Source: CAYONM01 sp964405325
GTDB taxonomy: Bacteria > Planctomycetota > UBA11346
Reading direction: 5' to 3'
Assembly: GCA_964405325.1 (NCBI GenBank)
Contig: CAYONM010000039.1
Span: forward strand, 1-21,026
DNA length: 21,026 nt
Below the pieces are notes generated by a model, which saw only the letters and a list, made by a program, of their open reading frames with translations, ran no database searches and was not told the DNA's origin. Below, piece after piece: positions 7,529-14,002 of this stretch. Within the stretch, counting starts at the first letter, position 1. Each line of letters starts with the position of its first letter. The translations under genes and the position numbers were made by a program.

Positions 7529-8064
7529 TACCACAGCCCCGACAATTCCCCCGCGTGCGCCACCGAATCCGCCACCAACAATAAATTCTCCGGCTCTTCA
7601 TACAAAAAACCCTCATCGCCCGCACGCTGCAATTGTTGGCGGAAACCATCGTAAAAACCATGGCTATCCAGCAGCACCAAAGGCGCCGTGGTCACGCCAA
7701 TCTGGCGCTCAACCACGATTTCCCAGAGCTCTTCCCAAGTACCCGGACCACCAGCCAAGCAGATATAGGCTTGGCTACCGTGCGCCAGCAGACGCTTCCG
7801 CTCGCGCATGGTGTCGACCACAATATATTCATGCAGTTGATCATGGCCCAGACCGCGATCGTGAAATTGTTTTAGAATAATCCCCACCACCCGGCCAGCG
7901 GCGGCAAGACAGGCCTCGTTGATGGCCCCCATGCAACCGCCATTGCCGGCACCGTTGACCAACACGTGCCCAGCGGCAGCCAGACACCGCCCCAATTCGG
8001 CAGCATCGTCCAGGTAGTGTTGTGGTGTGCGTGGGCTGGATGAACCGTATACGGTGACGCGCAT
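7528..8064 (-). CDS. LOG-family protein (putative phosphoribohydrolase, Rossmann fold)
   Basis: Rossmann-like protein of 178 residues related to LONELY GUY enzymes, which release a base from nucleoside 5'-monophosphates. Visible features are the N-terminal RVTVYGSSS strand-loop, VNGAGNGGCMGAINEAC (36-52), MRERKRLL (86-93, with the conserved R and K) and the family motif at 104-112. That motif normally reads PGGxGTxxE; here it is AGGPGTWEE, with Ala for the leading Pro but the catalytic Glu (E112) retained. The ATG shares one base with the stop of the upstream PTPS gene (TGATG), and a strong GGAGGAG precedes it; the frame remains open far into the upstream gene, but the coupled start is much more likely. 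A cytokinin-type role in bacteria is rarely established, so only the family is assigned. Confidence 0.88.
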   Translation of the reverse strand: MRVTVYGSSSPRTPQHYLDDAAELGRCLAAAGHVLVNGAGNGGCMGAINEACLAAAGRVVGIILKQFHDRGLGHDQLHEYIVVDTMRERKRLLAHGSQAYICLAGGPGTWEELWEIVVERQIGVTTAPLVLLDSHGFYDGFRQQLQRAGDEGFLYEEPENLLLVADSVAHAGELSGLW

Positions 8065-8564
8065 CACTTCTCCTCCAGCAACAGGGTACACGAGCCCGAC
8101 TGGCCGCGGGTCTCGGACACTGACACGGTCAGACGCTGCATCTGCAGGTCCAGGAAACGCGCCTGCAAGTGCGCCATCAATTCCCGGGCGAACCAGCGCG
8201 CCAGGTTCTCGACCGAACTGTTGTTGATCGGCATCAGGATCACCTCCGAACGCGGTGCCTGATAATGATAATCGCGATACTGCCAAAAAAGATGGCCGTC
8301 GCGTTCCTGGTAGCGGATTTCCGGATGCTCGACCGGCAAGAGATAGTGCTCGTCCAGTTTATCGCACAGCGCCTTCACCACGGGCTTCACCTGAATGAAA
8401 TCCAACACCAGGCCGGACTCGCTCAAACCCGCCTCGATCCAGACCTGGACGTGGTAATTATGCCCATGCAGCCGCTCTTTGCTGCCATCTGGAAAAATCA
8501 GAAAATGTGCACAGGAGAACTTGAAATACTCCTTGTTGAGCAAGAGGTCATAGTGTTCACGCAT
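8064..8564 (-). CDS. 6-pyruvoyl-tetrahydropterin synthase/QueD family protein (PTPS-III-like)
   Basis: Zinc-dependent pterin enzyme of 166 residues acting on 7,8-dihydroneopterin (triphosphate)-type substrates. The zinc ligands are H20 in FSCAHF and H33, H35 in RLHGHNYHV. The lower active-site motifs NNSSVENLARWF and VSVSETRG are present. In QueD the catalytic Cys lies four residues before HGH (CxxxHGH); here that position is Lys29, followed by Glu30 (KERLHGH). A Glu at this point is the hallmark of the PTPS-III paralogues that replace FolB in folate synthesis. A Cys occurs at C18, but not in the catalytic position. The segment DGHLFWQYRDYHYQ is an insertion relative to E. coli QueD. AGGAG lies 8 bases before the ATG. 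It is translationally coupled to the LOG gene. Family certain; substrate assignment moderate. Confidence 0.9.
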   Translation of the reverse strand: MREHYDLLLNKEYFKFSCAHFLIFPDGSKERLHGHNYHVQVWIEAGLSESGLVLDFIQVKPVVKALCDKLDEHYLLPVEHPEIRYQERDGHLFWQYRDYHYQAPRSEVILMPINNSSVENLARWFARELMAHLQARFLDLQMQRLTVSVSETRGQSGSCTLLLEEK

Positions 8565-8911
8565 GAGAGAGGCTCCTGGTCACTGGCATGCCGGCCGGTA
8601 ACGGCATGCTGGCTGGCTGGTGAAGACGACAAGCCGGCGTTGCTCCAAAAGGTCGATGTTGTGCTGGCTTCGTGGTCGGCCAGCGAACGCATCAAGGCGC
8701 GACCCGTTTCTCCGATCGAGCGACGGCTCTCGATGCAAATAGCACGAAGCAAGCACGTCGCAACAGAGGAGCGAGGGACCGGAACCCGGCTGGCGGGCAC
8801 AACGGAGGTCGCGAGGCGGTGAAACGGGTGAAAGCTCTGATTAAAAGCCGGAAACAAGCACTGCTTGGACCAGACGACCAACCCTCCAGCATCCTGCGCA
8901 GCGGAGGTGGC
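8565..8911. other. Divergent intergenic region between PTPS and UbiE/MenG genes
   Basis: A gap of 347 bases separating divergent transcription units. It holds a perfect inverted repeat in the minus-strand leader (8586-8609), a small palindrome CAAGCA-C-TGCTTG near 8860, and the Shine-Dalgarno of the methyltransferase gene at its right end. The methyltransferase frame is open back to 8672, but I see no protein domain there. No tRNA, SRP RNA or riboswitch was recognised. Confidence 0.6.
8586..8609 (-). promoter_or_regulatory. Inverted repeat in the PTPS-LOG leader
   Basis: GCATGCCG and CGGCATGC form a perfect 8-bp inverted repeat around an 8-base centre, about 20 bases upstream of the minus-strand PTPS start and extendable by wobble pairs. 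Position and symmetry suit an operator or a leader hairpin controlling the PTPS-LOG pair. No T-run supports termination. Confidence 0.35.
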
Positions 8912-9589
8912 ATGTCGGAAGCCGTAAAGACCATGTTCGGCCAGATTGCCGAACGCTATGACCTGCTGAACCGGGTCCTGTCCGCACGTCTGGACCTCCG
9001 CTGGCGGCGGCAGGCCTTGCATCTGTTACCCGGCACGGCACCCCGCCTGCTCGATCTGGCCTGCGGCACCTTCGATCTCGGCCTGGAAGCCCTGCGCCTT
9101 GGCAAGGCCCAGCAGGTGCTGGGAGCGGATTTCTGCCTACCGATGCTCCAGGCCGGCCACGACAAGATCGGCGGCAAAGCCATCGCTCCGCTGACCGCTG
9201 ACGCCCTGCACCTGCCATTGCCGACGGCCTGCGTCGATACCGTGACCATGGCCTATGGCTGGCGCAATCTGGACGATCCCGACGCTGGCCTGGCGGAAAT
9301 GGCCCGGGTGCTCCGCCCAGGCGGCCATGTGCTGATCCTGGAGTTTTTCCGTCCGGTCCGCTGGTGGCCGCGCCTGTTCTACGACAGTTTCGGCCGCGTG
9401 GTGCTGCCAGCCGCTGGGGCCATTCTGGCTGGCAACGCCGCCGCCTATCAGTACCTGCGCGAGAGCATCAGGGGCTTTCTCAGTCCCAACCAGGCCGCTA
9501 AGCTCTTGGCAGCCAAGGGCTTTCAAGTACAGGGCTGGCACGCCTTCGTCGGCGGTATCAGCCATGCCGTGTGCGCCCGCAAGCGGTAG
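8912..9589 (+). CDS. ubiE/menG: UbiE/MenG-type demethylmenaquinone/ubiquinone C-methyltransferase
   Basis: SAM-dependent class I methyltransferase of 225 residues that would carry out the last C-methylation of menaquinone (or ubiquinone). The N-terminal block VKTMFGQIAERYDLLNRVLS is diagnostic. SAM motif I is LLDLACGTFDLG (47-58), where the usual GTG is GTF. Further family blocks are AYGWRNLDD (114-122), VLRPGGHVLILEFFRP (133-148) and AAYQYLRESIRGFLSP (177-192). The start is set by GGAGG (8903-8907) four bases before the ATG; upstream codons in the same frame show no homology. A quinone role implies a respiratory chain, but no other quinone gene is present. The 3' end contains a TATAAT that may serve the next gene. 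Confidence 0.92.
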   Translation: MSEAVKTMFGQIAERYDLLNRVLSARLDLRWRRQALHLLPGTAPRLLDLACGTFDLGLEALRLGKAQQVLGADFCLPMLQAGHDKIGGKAIAPLTADALHLPLPTACVDTVTMAYGWRNLDDPDAGLAEMARVLRPGGHVLILEFFRPVRWWPRLFYDSFGRVVLPAAGAILAGNAAAYQYLRESIRGFLSPNQAAKLLAAKGFQVQGWHAFVGGISHAVCARKR

Positions 9590-9591
9590 GG

Positions 9592-9597
9592 TATAAT
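9592..9597 (+). promoter_or_regulatory. Perfect -10 box before the PIN/TRAM gene
   Basis: TATAAT lies immediately after the methyltransferase stop and 19 bases before the PIN/TRAM ATG. No convincing -35 box lies 16-18 bases upstream. If used, the transcript would begin at about the Shine-Dalgarno sequence (AAGGA, 9604-9608), giving a very short leader. Confidence 0.4.
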
Positions 9598-9615
9598 GAT
9601 GAGAAGGATGTACGC

Positions 9616-10647
9616 ATGCTGATTCTGCTGATTCGGGTGATCTTCGTCCTGCTCTGCCTGTTCGTGGGCGATGCCAGTGCTGGTTATTTTTATGATAATC
9701 TCTTCGGCGGCAGCCTGCCGGCATGGATCGGCGCCAGCCTGGGCTTTTCCGTCGGCATCACTCTGATCGCCGCCGAAATCGCCTTCCGCCGCCGCTTTAC
9801 TCGCAGCCTGGTGGCGTTGCTGATCGGCCTGGCCGGCGGCCTCTTACTGAGCCTGATCAGCATCCAACTGCTCAAGCAGGCCGTCGCCAACCCTCAGATG
9901 GCCCGTCAACTCGCCGGTCCCTTGGCCTTGATCTGCTGTTACCTGGTGGTGATCACGGTACTGCGACACGTCGACCGTTTCCGCCTGATCCTGCCCTTCG
10001 TCGAATTCCATCGCGAGCGCTTCCAGGAGGGCGCCCTGGTCATCGACGATAGCGCCCTACGCGATTCCCGGCTGCTGGCACTGATCGCATCGGGGATCAT
10101 TGGGCAACGGCTGATCGTGCATCAGGACCTGCTGCGTTTCATCGAACAGCAAGTCACCAACGAAGACAGCGCCACCCGCGTCCTGGGCAAGCGGGCTTTG
10201 GACAATCTGGCCGACCTGCGCGGCCAAGGTGAACGGGTGGAGGTCAGCATCGATCCCACCGAGATTGCAGGCGCCTCCAGCTTGTCGGAGACCCTGATCG
10301 GCATGGCCCGCCTGGAATCGGGCCGGCTGCTGAGCAACAACGCGCAACTGACTTCACGTGCCCGCGGCGAAAACGTGCCCGTCGTCTACCTGGGCGACCT
10401 GTCCAAGGCCTTCGCGCAAGTGATCCGAGTCGGCGAAACCATCGAGGTTGTGGTCGAGAAAGCCGGCGAGGAGGCCCATCAGGGAGTCGGACACCTGGAT
10501 GACGGCAGCATGGTGATCATTGCTACTGCGGCAGACCGCATCGGCGAGAAACTCCGCTGCGTCATTGTCCGAACGCTCAAGAACGCCAACGGTCGCATGG
10601 TGTTCTGCCAGATGCTGGACCAGAACGACCAACCGATCAGTGCCTAG
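9616..10647 (+). CDS. YacL-type membrane protein with PIN and TRAM domains
   Basis: Integral membrane protein of 343 residues with about four N-terminal transmembrane segments (1-20, 35-56, 63-88, 100-118). A PIN nuclease-like domain (about 138-260) and a C-terminal TRAM domain (about 272-335; GEEAHQGVGHLDDGSMV is distinctive) follow. The PIN acidic site appears partly eroded. D144 and D150 in VIDDSALRDSRL and E177 remain, but the later Asp positions read Glu225 (SET) and Asn242 (SNN, normally TND). Relatives are YacL of Bacillus and planctomycete proteins, presumed to bind or cleave RNA at the membrane. AAGGA precedes the ATG by 7 bases; an earlier in-frame start at 9571 lies inside the methyltransferase gene and is less likely. 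Confidence 0.9.
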   Translation: MLILLIRVIFVLLCLFVGDASAGYFYDNLFGGSLPAWIGASLGFSVGITLIAAEIAFRRRFTRSLVALLIGLAGGLLLSLISIQLLKQAVANPQMARQLAGPLALICCYLVVITVLRHVDRFRLILPFVEFHRERFQEGALVIDDSALRDSRLLALIASGIIGQRLIVHQDLLRFIEQQVTNEDSATRVLGKRALDNLADLRGQGERVEVSIDPTEIAGASSLSETLIGMARLESGRLLSNNAQLTSRARGENVPVVYLGDLSKAFAQVIRVGETIEVVVEKAGEEAHQGVGHLDDGSMVIIATAADRIGEKLRCVIVRTLKNANGRMVFCQMLDQNDQPISA

Positions 10648-10939
10648 CCTCCCCGTGACCAAAGCGCTCCACTTGCTCGAATTCTGGCCGCTGCTGGCAG
10701 CGGTCCTTGGCACCGCCCTGCTGCTGTGGTGGTGGGCCCGTTGGCGCCGCTTTCGCCGCATCGCTCGCCTGCGCCGGATCGGCCAACAAGCCGAAGCCGC
10801 CAGCCTGCGCTGTCGGGACACTCGTCGCCAACTGTGTGAATATGCCGCCGTCTTCGCCGTGGATGGCGTGCTGCTGGTGGATATGGTCGGCAAGCGGGTG
10901 CAAATGGTCCGATTTCCCGATCGCTCAGAGCCTGTTTGA
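10640..10939 (+). CDS. Small single-pass membrane protein of unknown function
   Basis: Hypothetical protein of up to 99 residues. One strong hydrophobic segment (LLEFWPLLAAVLGTALLLWWW) is followed by a very basic stretch (RWRRFRRIARLRR), so the C-terminal part probably faces the cytosol. The last 40 residues resemble a short beta-rich domain (AAVFAVDGVLLVDMVGKRVQMVRF). The start is either a GTG at 10640, overlapping the PIN/TRAM stop, or a GTG at 10655. I recognise no family. The overlap with the preceding gene and the typical membrane topology are the main support. Confidence 0.55.
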   Translation: MPSLPVTKALHLLEFWPLLAAVLGTALLLWWWARWRRFRRIARLRRIGQQAEAASLRCRDTRRQLCEYAAVFAVDGVLLVDMVGKRVQMVRFPDRSEPV

Positions 10940-10970
10940 ACATTCTCCTCGAGCCCAGCGCCGGGATTAT

Positions 10971-11003
10971 CGTTCCTGACAAGGCGGCGGAGGCGAAGGA
11001 ACG
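10971..11003. terminator. Candidate hairpin between convergent genes
   Basis: CGTTCCT and AGGAACG form a 7-bp stem around a 19-base loop, in the gap between the convergent small membrane protein and oxidoreductase genes. There is no T-run on either side, so it is only a weak terminator candidate. Confidence 0.25.
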
Positions 11004-11033
11004 GCAGCGCCATTTATCGCAGACCGCAACAAT

Positions 11034-12188
11034 CTATTCCGTCACCGTCACCCAGGCACCTTCCGCCTGACTGGACTCGAACACCGCTTGGGTAATCGTC
11101 ATGCCGCGCACGCCGTCGGTAATGCCCGGCAGGTCGAGGTCGCTCGCCTCCAGCTGCTTCCCAACAGCCCGCGCGTGAATGACTCGCGCCATCTTGGCAT
11201 AAATGGTGGCAAAGGCCTCGATATAGCCCTCGGGATGCCCCGCCGGCAAACGGGTCGCCGCGCGGGTCAGGGGCAAATCCTCATCAAAGTAACGGCCGGC
11301 ACGACGGATCTCCATCGGCCGGTCGCGCCAACGAATCACCAGGCTGCCCGGTTCCATCTGTCGCCATTCCAAGCCGGCATGCTCGCACCAGACGCGTACC
11401 GCCAGGGGATTCTCCTCGCCGGTGGCCAATTGGCTGGCAAACAACACGCCCTTGCCTCCGCCAGACAGGCGCAGCAGGCAGTTGGCGTCGTCATCCAGTT
11501 CGCGACCAGGCACAATGCTCGAACTGTCGGCGCACAGGCGCTGAATACGTTCACCGCTGATGTATTCCAACATCTGCGCCGCGTGCACGCCAATGTCCGA
11601 AAAGCAGCCCGACACCTCGGTCCGCTTGCCGGGATCCTTCAAGGCCGCCGCGCGCCCGGCCGCTAAACCATGCGCAACCCCGGCCTGCGGATATTCCGCC
11701 GCCACCCGCAACACCTTGCCCAGACGCCCACTGGCAAGCAGTTCATGTGCCTGCTTCACCATGGGATAACCGTTGTAGGTGTGGGTCAGTGCAAAATCCA
11801 AACCGGTTTCTCGCACCACCTGCGCCAGCTCGCGCGCCTCGCTGAGCGAATAGCTGAGCGGTTTGTCGCTGATCACCGGGAAACCATGCCGCAAGGCCGC
11901 CAATGCGACCGGAGCATGCAGCTGATTGGGCGTGACCGAAGCAATCAGCTGCGCCCGCCGCTCGCTCGGCAGCGAGAGTTCGCCTGCGATCAGTGCTTCG
12001 TAGTTGGCATAGATGCGATCGGGATCCAAGCCCAGATGCTCACCGGCGGCACTATTGCGTACTTGATCGCAGGAAAAACAACCGGCCACCAAGTCAATCA
12101 GACCGTCGAGCCGCCACGCCATATGGTGCGCGTCGCAAATGAACTTCCCGGGGCAGCCGCCCACCATCGCCATTCGGATCCGTTGCAT
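11034..12188 (-). CDS. Gfo/Idh/MocA-family NAD(P)-dependent oxidoreductase
   Basis: Cytosolic sugar- or inositol-type dehydrogenase of 384 residues. An N-terminal Rossmann domain begins RIRMAMVGGCPGKFI, is followed by SVTPNQLHAPVALAALRHG (84-102), and contains the catalytic S-D-K-P motif (K109). The C-terminal alpha/beta domain has TYNGYPMVKQA (137-147) and SGCFSDIGVHAAQ, where D198 and H202 occupy the catalytic positions. The first turn (GGCPGKFICDAHHMAW) resembles the subgroup often annotated as myo-inositol or other polyol dehydrogenases; the exact substrate cannot be read from sequence. GGGAGGG lies 7 bases before the ATG. A small membrane protein gene lies 70 bases upstream on the same strand, so they may share a transcript. 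Confidence 0.93.
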   Translation of the reverse strand: MQRIRMAMVGGCPGKFICDAHHMAWRLDGLIDLVAGCFSCDQVRNSAAGEHLGLDPDRIYANYEALIAGELSLPSERRAQLIASVTPNQLHAPVALAALRHGFPVISDKPLSYSLSEARELAQVVRETGLDFALTHTYNGYPMVKQAHELLASGRLGKVLRVAAEYPQAGVAHGLAAGRAAALKDPGKRTEVSGCFSDIGVHAAQMLEYISGERIQRLCADSSSIVPGRELDDDANCLLRLSGGGKGVLFASQLATGEENPLAVRVWCEHAGLEWRQMEPGSLVIRWRDRPMEIRRAGRYFDEDLPLTRAATRLPAGHPEGYIEAFATIYAKMARVIHARAVGKQLEASDLDLPGITDGVRGMTITQAVFESSQAEGAWVTVTE

Positions 12189-12258
12189 ACGAAGCCCTCC
12201 CGATGCGCTGGCGGTTATGGACCGGTGCGCCCGAGAATCCAGCTCGGGTCAGTCCGGC

Positions 12259-12663
12259 CTATGCCGCTGCCAGTACACCCAGGACGTAGCCGTAGAAGAA
12301 GATGAACAGATTCACCACCATCATTCCGCAGCTGATGATCACCGCGAGCTTGTCGCTGACCGTCCAGTACAACGCCACCGGTGCCATGAGGTTGACGCCA
12401 AAACCGAACAGCCCAATACCCATGAAGCGGACACTCCAATAACTCTGGCCAATCAGGCGCTGCAGGACGGAAATGTCCTGGGTACCGGTGGACAGCAGCG
12501 AGTATCCCTGCCAACAGAGCACCAAGCCGGCCAAGGCCAAAAAGCCCAGGAAGATGGAGGCCGATGTGCGCTCCCAGAAGAAACCGCGTTCCTTGACCAC
12601 CGCCATCACCGCGTCCAGGTGACTGCGGTAGGCTCGCATTTTCGATGAACCACGGCGCAGCAT
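12259..12663 (-). CDS. Small polytopic membrane protein of unknown function
   Basis: Hypothetical integral membrane protein of about 134 residues with three hydrophobic segments: SIFLGFLALAGLVLCWQGY, FMGIGLFGFGVNLMAPVALYW and LAVIISCGMMVVNLFIFFYG. The N-terminus is hydrophilic and basic and probably cytosolic. The start is unclear: a GTG at 12693, an ATG at 12663 (GGAG about 12 bases upstream) and an ATG at 12639 are all in frame; I list the middle one. I do not recognise the family. The hydrophobic pattern and absence of stops make it a real gene; an overlapping minus-strand frame (12215-12736) has no such pattern. It is transcribed towards the oxidoreductase gene. Confidence 0.75.
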   Translation of the reverse strand: MLRRGSSKMRAYRSHLDAVMAVVKERGFFWERTSASIFLGFLALAGLVLCWQGYSLLSTGTQDISVLQRLIGQSYWSVRFMGIGLFGFGVNLMAPVALYWTVSDKLAVIISCGMMVVNLFIFFYGYVLGVLAAA

Positions 12664-12906
12664 ACAGGAACCATACTCCGCACCACCGCTCACCGCAATG
12701 TGAGGTCCCTTGAGCTGGCCATTGGGTATACGTCACGCCAGCCAGTTTTTTTACACAGCGGGCGTTGAGAAAATGCCGGAAATGCGCTTAATACAACGTC
12801 ATTTGTTCCCGCTCGGACCCTGCTTCGCTCTCCTGGACCGGCATGCCCCATTCAAAGCTGGTCAATCTGAACCAATTCGCTGCTCCTCCGTGTCTCCGTG
12901 ACCTCA

Positions 12907-13067
12907 GGGCACCTCTATAAACTCAGGTCGAGCCAGGCGCAGACGATTTTTGGTCCTGCCAAGGCGCTGGGGCCGAAGGAAGAGCAGGGCTATTTCGAGG
13001 TTCCAGCAACGCAGGCAGGGCCGGAAAGCGCAAGTCTGGCGAAGTGCCTGAGTTTTTAGCGGTGCCC
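12907..13067 (-). mobile_element. MITE-like non-autonomous element, copy B
   Basis: An inverted copy of the element at 6174-6334, of identical length (161 bp) with about five mismatches by eye. It has the same GGGCACC...GGTGCCC ends and roughly 21-bp terminal inverted repeats. The immediate flanks are CTCA (left) and ATCA (right), sharing three bases, so any target duplication has decayed or is imperfect. It has no coding capacity of its own. It lies upstream of the DeoR gene, and its right end is about 140 bases from the operator. Confidence 0.8.
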
Positions 13068-13136
13068 ATCAGATATTCTGCCAAAAAGACCATGCTCCCG
13101 AAGGCACCAGTTCCTGGCTCTTCGCAGCCGGCCGGC

Positions 13137-13162
13137 GGGGGCTCTGAGGAAAGCCTCCGTTT
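13137..13162 (+). terminator. Weak intrinsic-terminator-like hairpin
   Basis: GGGGGCT and AGCCTCC pair over 7 bp (one wobble) around an 8-base loop, followed by GTTTTG. It could block read-through from the left before the DeoR promoter. The T-tract is short, so support is modest. Confidence 0.3.
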
Positions 13163-13206
13163 TGTGGGTCATGGCCAAATCCCTTGGGGCCTTGCGATCG
13201 ACTGGA

Positions 13207-13240
13207 TGTTAGATAATGTTAGAATTAACAAAAGGTAACA
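13207..13240 (+). promoter_or_regulatory. Four-half-site DeoR-type operator overlapping a -10 box
   Basis: Two TGTTA half-sites (13207-13211 and 13217-13221) face two TAACA half-sites (13226-13230 and 13236-13240). The whole array is exactly symmetric about 13223/13224, and neighbouring half-sites are 9-10 bases apart, one helical turn. The inner pair, TGTTAGAATTAACA, resembles the E. coli DeoR operator (TGTTAGAATTCTAACA, from memory). GATAAT (13212-13217) inside the array resembles a -10 box, so a bound repressor would block the promoter. It ends 10 bases before the DeoR gene start. Confidence 0.75.
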
Positions 13241-13250
13241 CGCCAGTCCC

Positions 13251-13994
13251 ATGCTCGCCACCGAACGTCACGCCGAACTCCGCCGCCTGGCCGAAGCACA
13301 AGGCACGATCATCGTGTCGGAGGTCGCCCGCAACTGGAACGTCTCAGAAATGACCATTCGCCGCGATCTGCGGGAACTGGAGCAAGAGGGTGTGGTGGCG
13401 CGGGTCCACGGTGGCGCAGTGGCTGGCGATCACTTGCGCTGGCGCGCCCGCCTGGACCGCTACGGCCACGAGAAGGCCAAGGCCGTCGCCAAGGTCATCG
13501 ATCGCCTGCCGCAGCGCGGCTGCATTTACCTGGATGGCTCGACCACCATCTACACCCTGATCGAACGCATCGACAGCAAGACCGTGCTCAAGGTAGTGAC
13601 CAACAACGTCGACACCTTCCAGCGCCTGAACATCTGCCGGCACATCGAACCCATCCTGATCGGCGGCAACCACAACCGCGAAACCGACAACTTCATCGGC
13701 CCGCTGGCACGCTTGTGCCTGAATCATCTCAGCTTTGATGCTGCCTTCTTCAGCAGCTACGGTGTGCAAGCCGACCTGGGCACCGTGGAGCCCAGCCTCG
13801 ATGACGCCGAGATTAAACAGATCGTGTGCGAGCGCAGCCGCGCCATCCACATTGCGGTCAACCACGAAAAACTGGGCCGCCCAGCCTCGGCGGTGTGGAC
13901 CGCGCCAACCGACAAGACCACTTTCTCCACTGATTTGGCTCCTGCTGATGATCGGCTGGATCCCTTCCGAACCTTTTTCGCGACCATACTGTAG
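13251..13994 (+). CDS. DeoR-family transcriptional repressor
   Basis: Regulator of 247 residues. The N-terminal DeoR-type winged HTH (about 3-57) contains IIVSEVARNWNVSEMTIRRDLRELEQEGVVARVHGG in overlapping blocks. It is followed by a sugar-phosphate-isomerase-like effector domain with YLDGSTTIYTLIERI, VVTNNVDTF, LIGGNHNRETDNFIGPLA and a late VNHEKLGR. In typical family members this last block reads D-SSK; here the Asp is replaced but the Lys remains. Effectors in this family are usually phosphorylated sugars. It sits behind a symmetric operator and 8 bases before the E2 gene, whose Shine-Dalgarno overlaps its stop. I infer that it represses itself and the dehydrogenase operon. AAAGG (13231-13235) is a distant Shine-Dalgarno candidate. 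Confidence 0.93.
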   Translation: MLATERHAELRRLAEAQGTIIVSEVARNWNVSEMTIRRDLRELEQEGVVARVHGGAVAGDHLRWRARLDRYGHEKAKAVAKVIDRLPQRGCIYLDGSTTIYTLIERIDSKTVLKVVTNNVDTFQRLNICRHIEPILIGGNHNRETDNFIGPLARLCLNHLSFDAAFFSSYGVQADLGTVEPSLDDAEIKQIVCERSRAIHIAVNHEKLGRPASAVWTAPTDKTTFSTDLAPADDRLDPFRTFFATIL

Positions 13995-14002
13995 AGGATT
14001 CC

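Larger units (their letters stand above)
12694..13250. other. Intergenic region with MITE-like element and DeoR promoter
   Basis: This 557-base gap holds no convincing gene. It begins with AT-richer sequence, including a T7 run near 12750. A short tract around 12884-12903 (CCTCCGTGTCTCCGTGACC) is of the type often seen as dispersed repeats beside genes in environmental genomes. It then carries the second MITE-like element (12907-13067), a possible hairpin with a T-tract (13137-13162), and the DeoR operator/promoter (13207-13240). Confidence 0.65.

Noticed and set aside
8640..8900. Possible structured RNA (RNase P, SRP or riboswitch) in the divergent gap
   Set aside because: None of the conserved cores of those RNAs could be recognised; only a short palindrome is present.
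8672..8911. N-terminal extension of the UbiE/MenG frame
   Set aside because: The family starts near the MF..IA..YD block, and GGAGG precedes the ATG at 8912.
12139..12648. Plus-strand open frame opposite the small membrane protein
   Set aside because: It is the complement of a clear transmembrane-protein frame and has no protein-like pattern.
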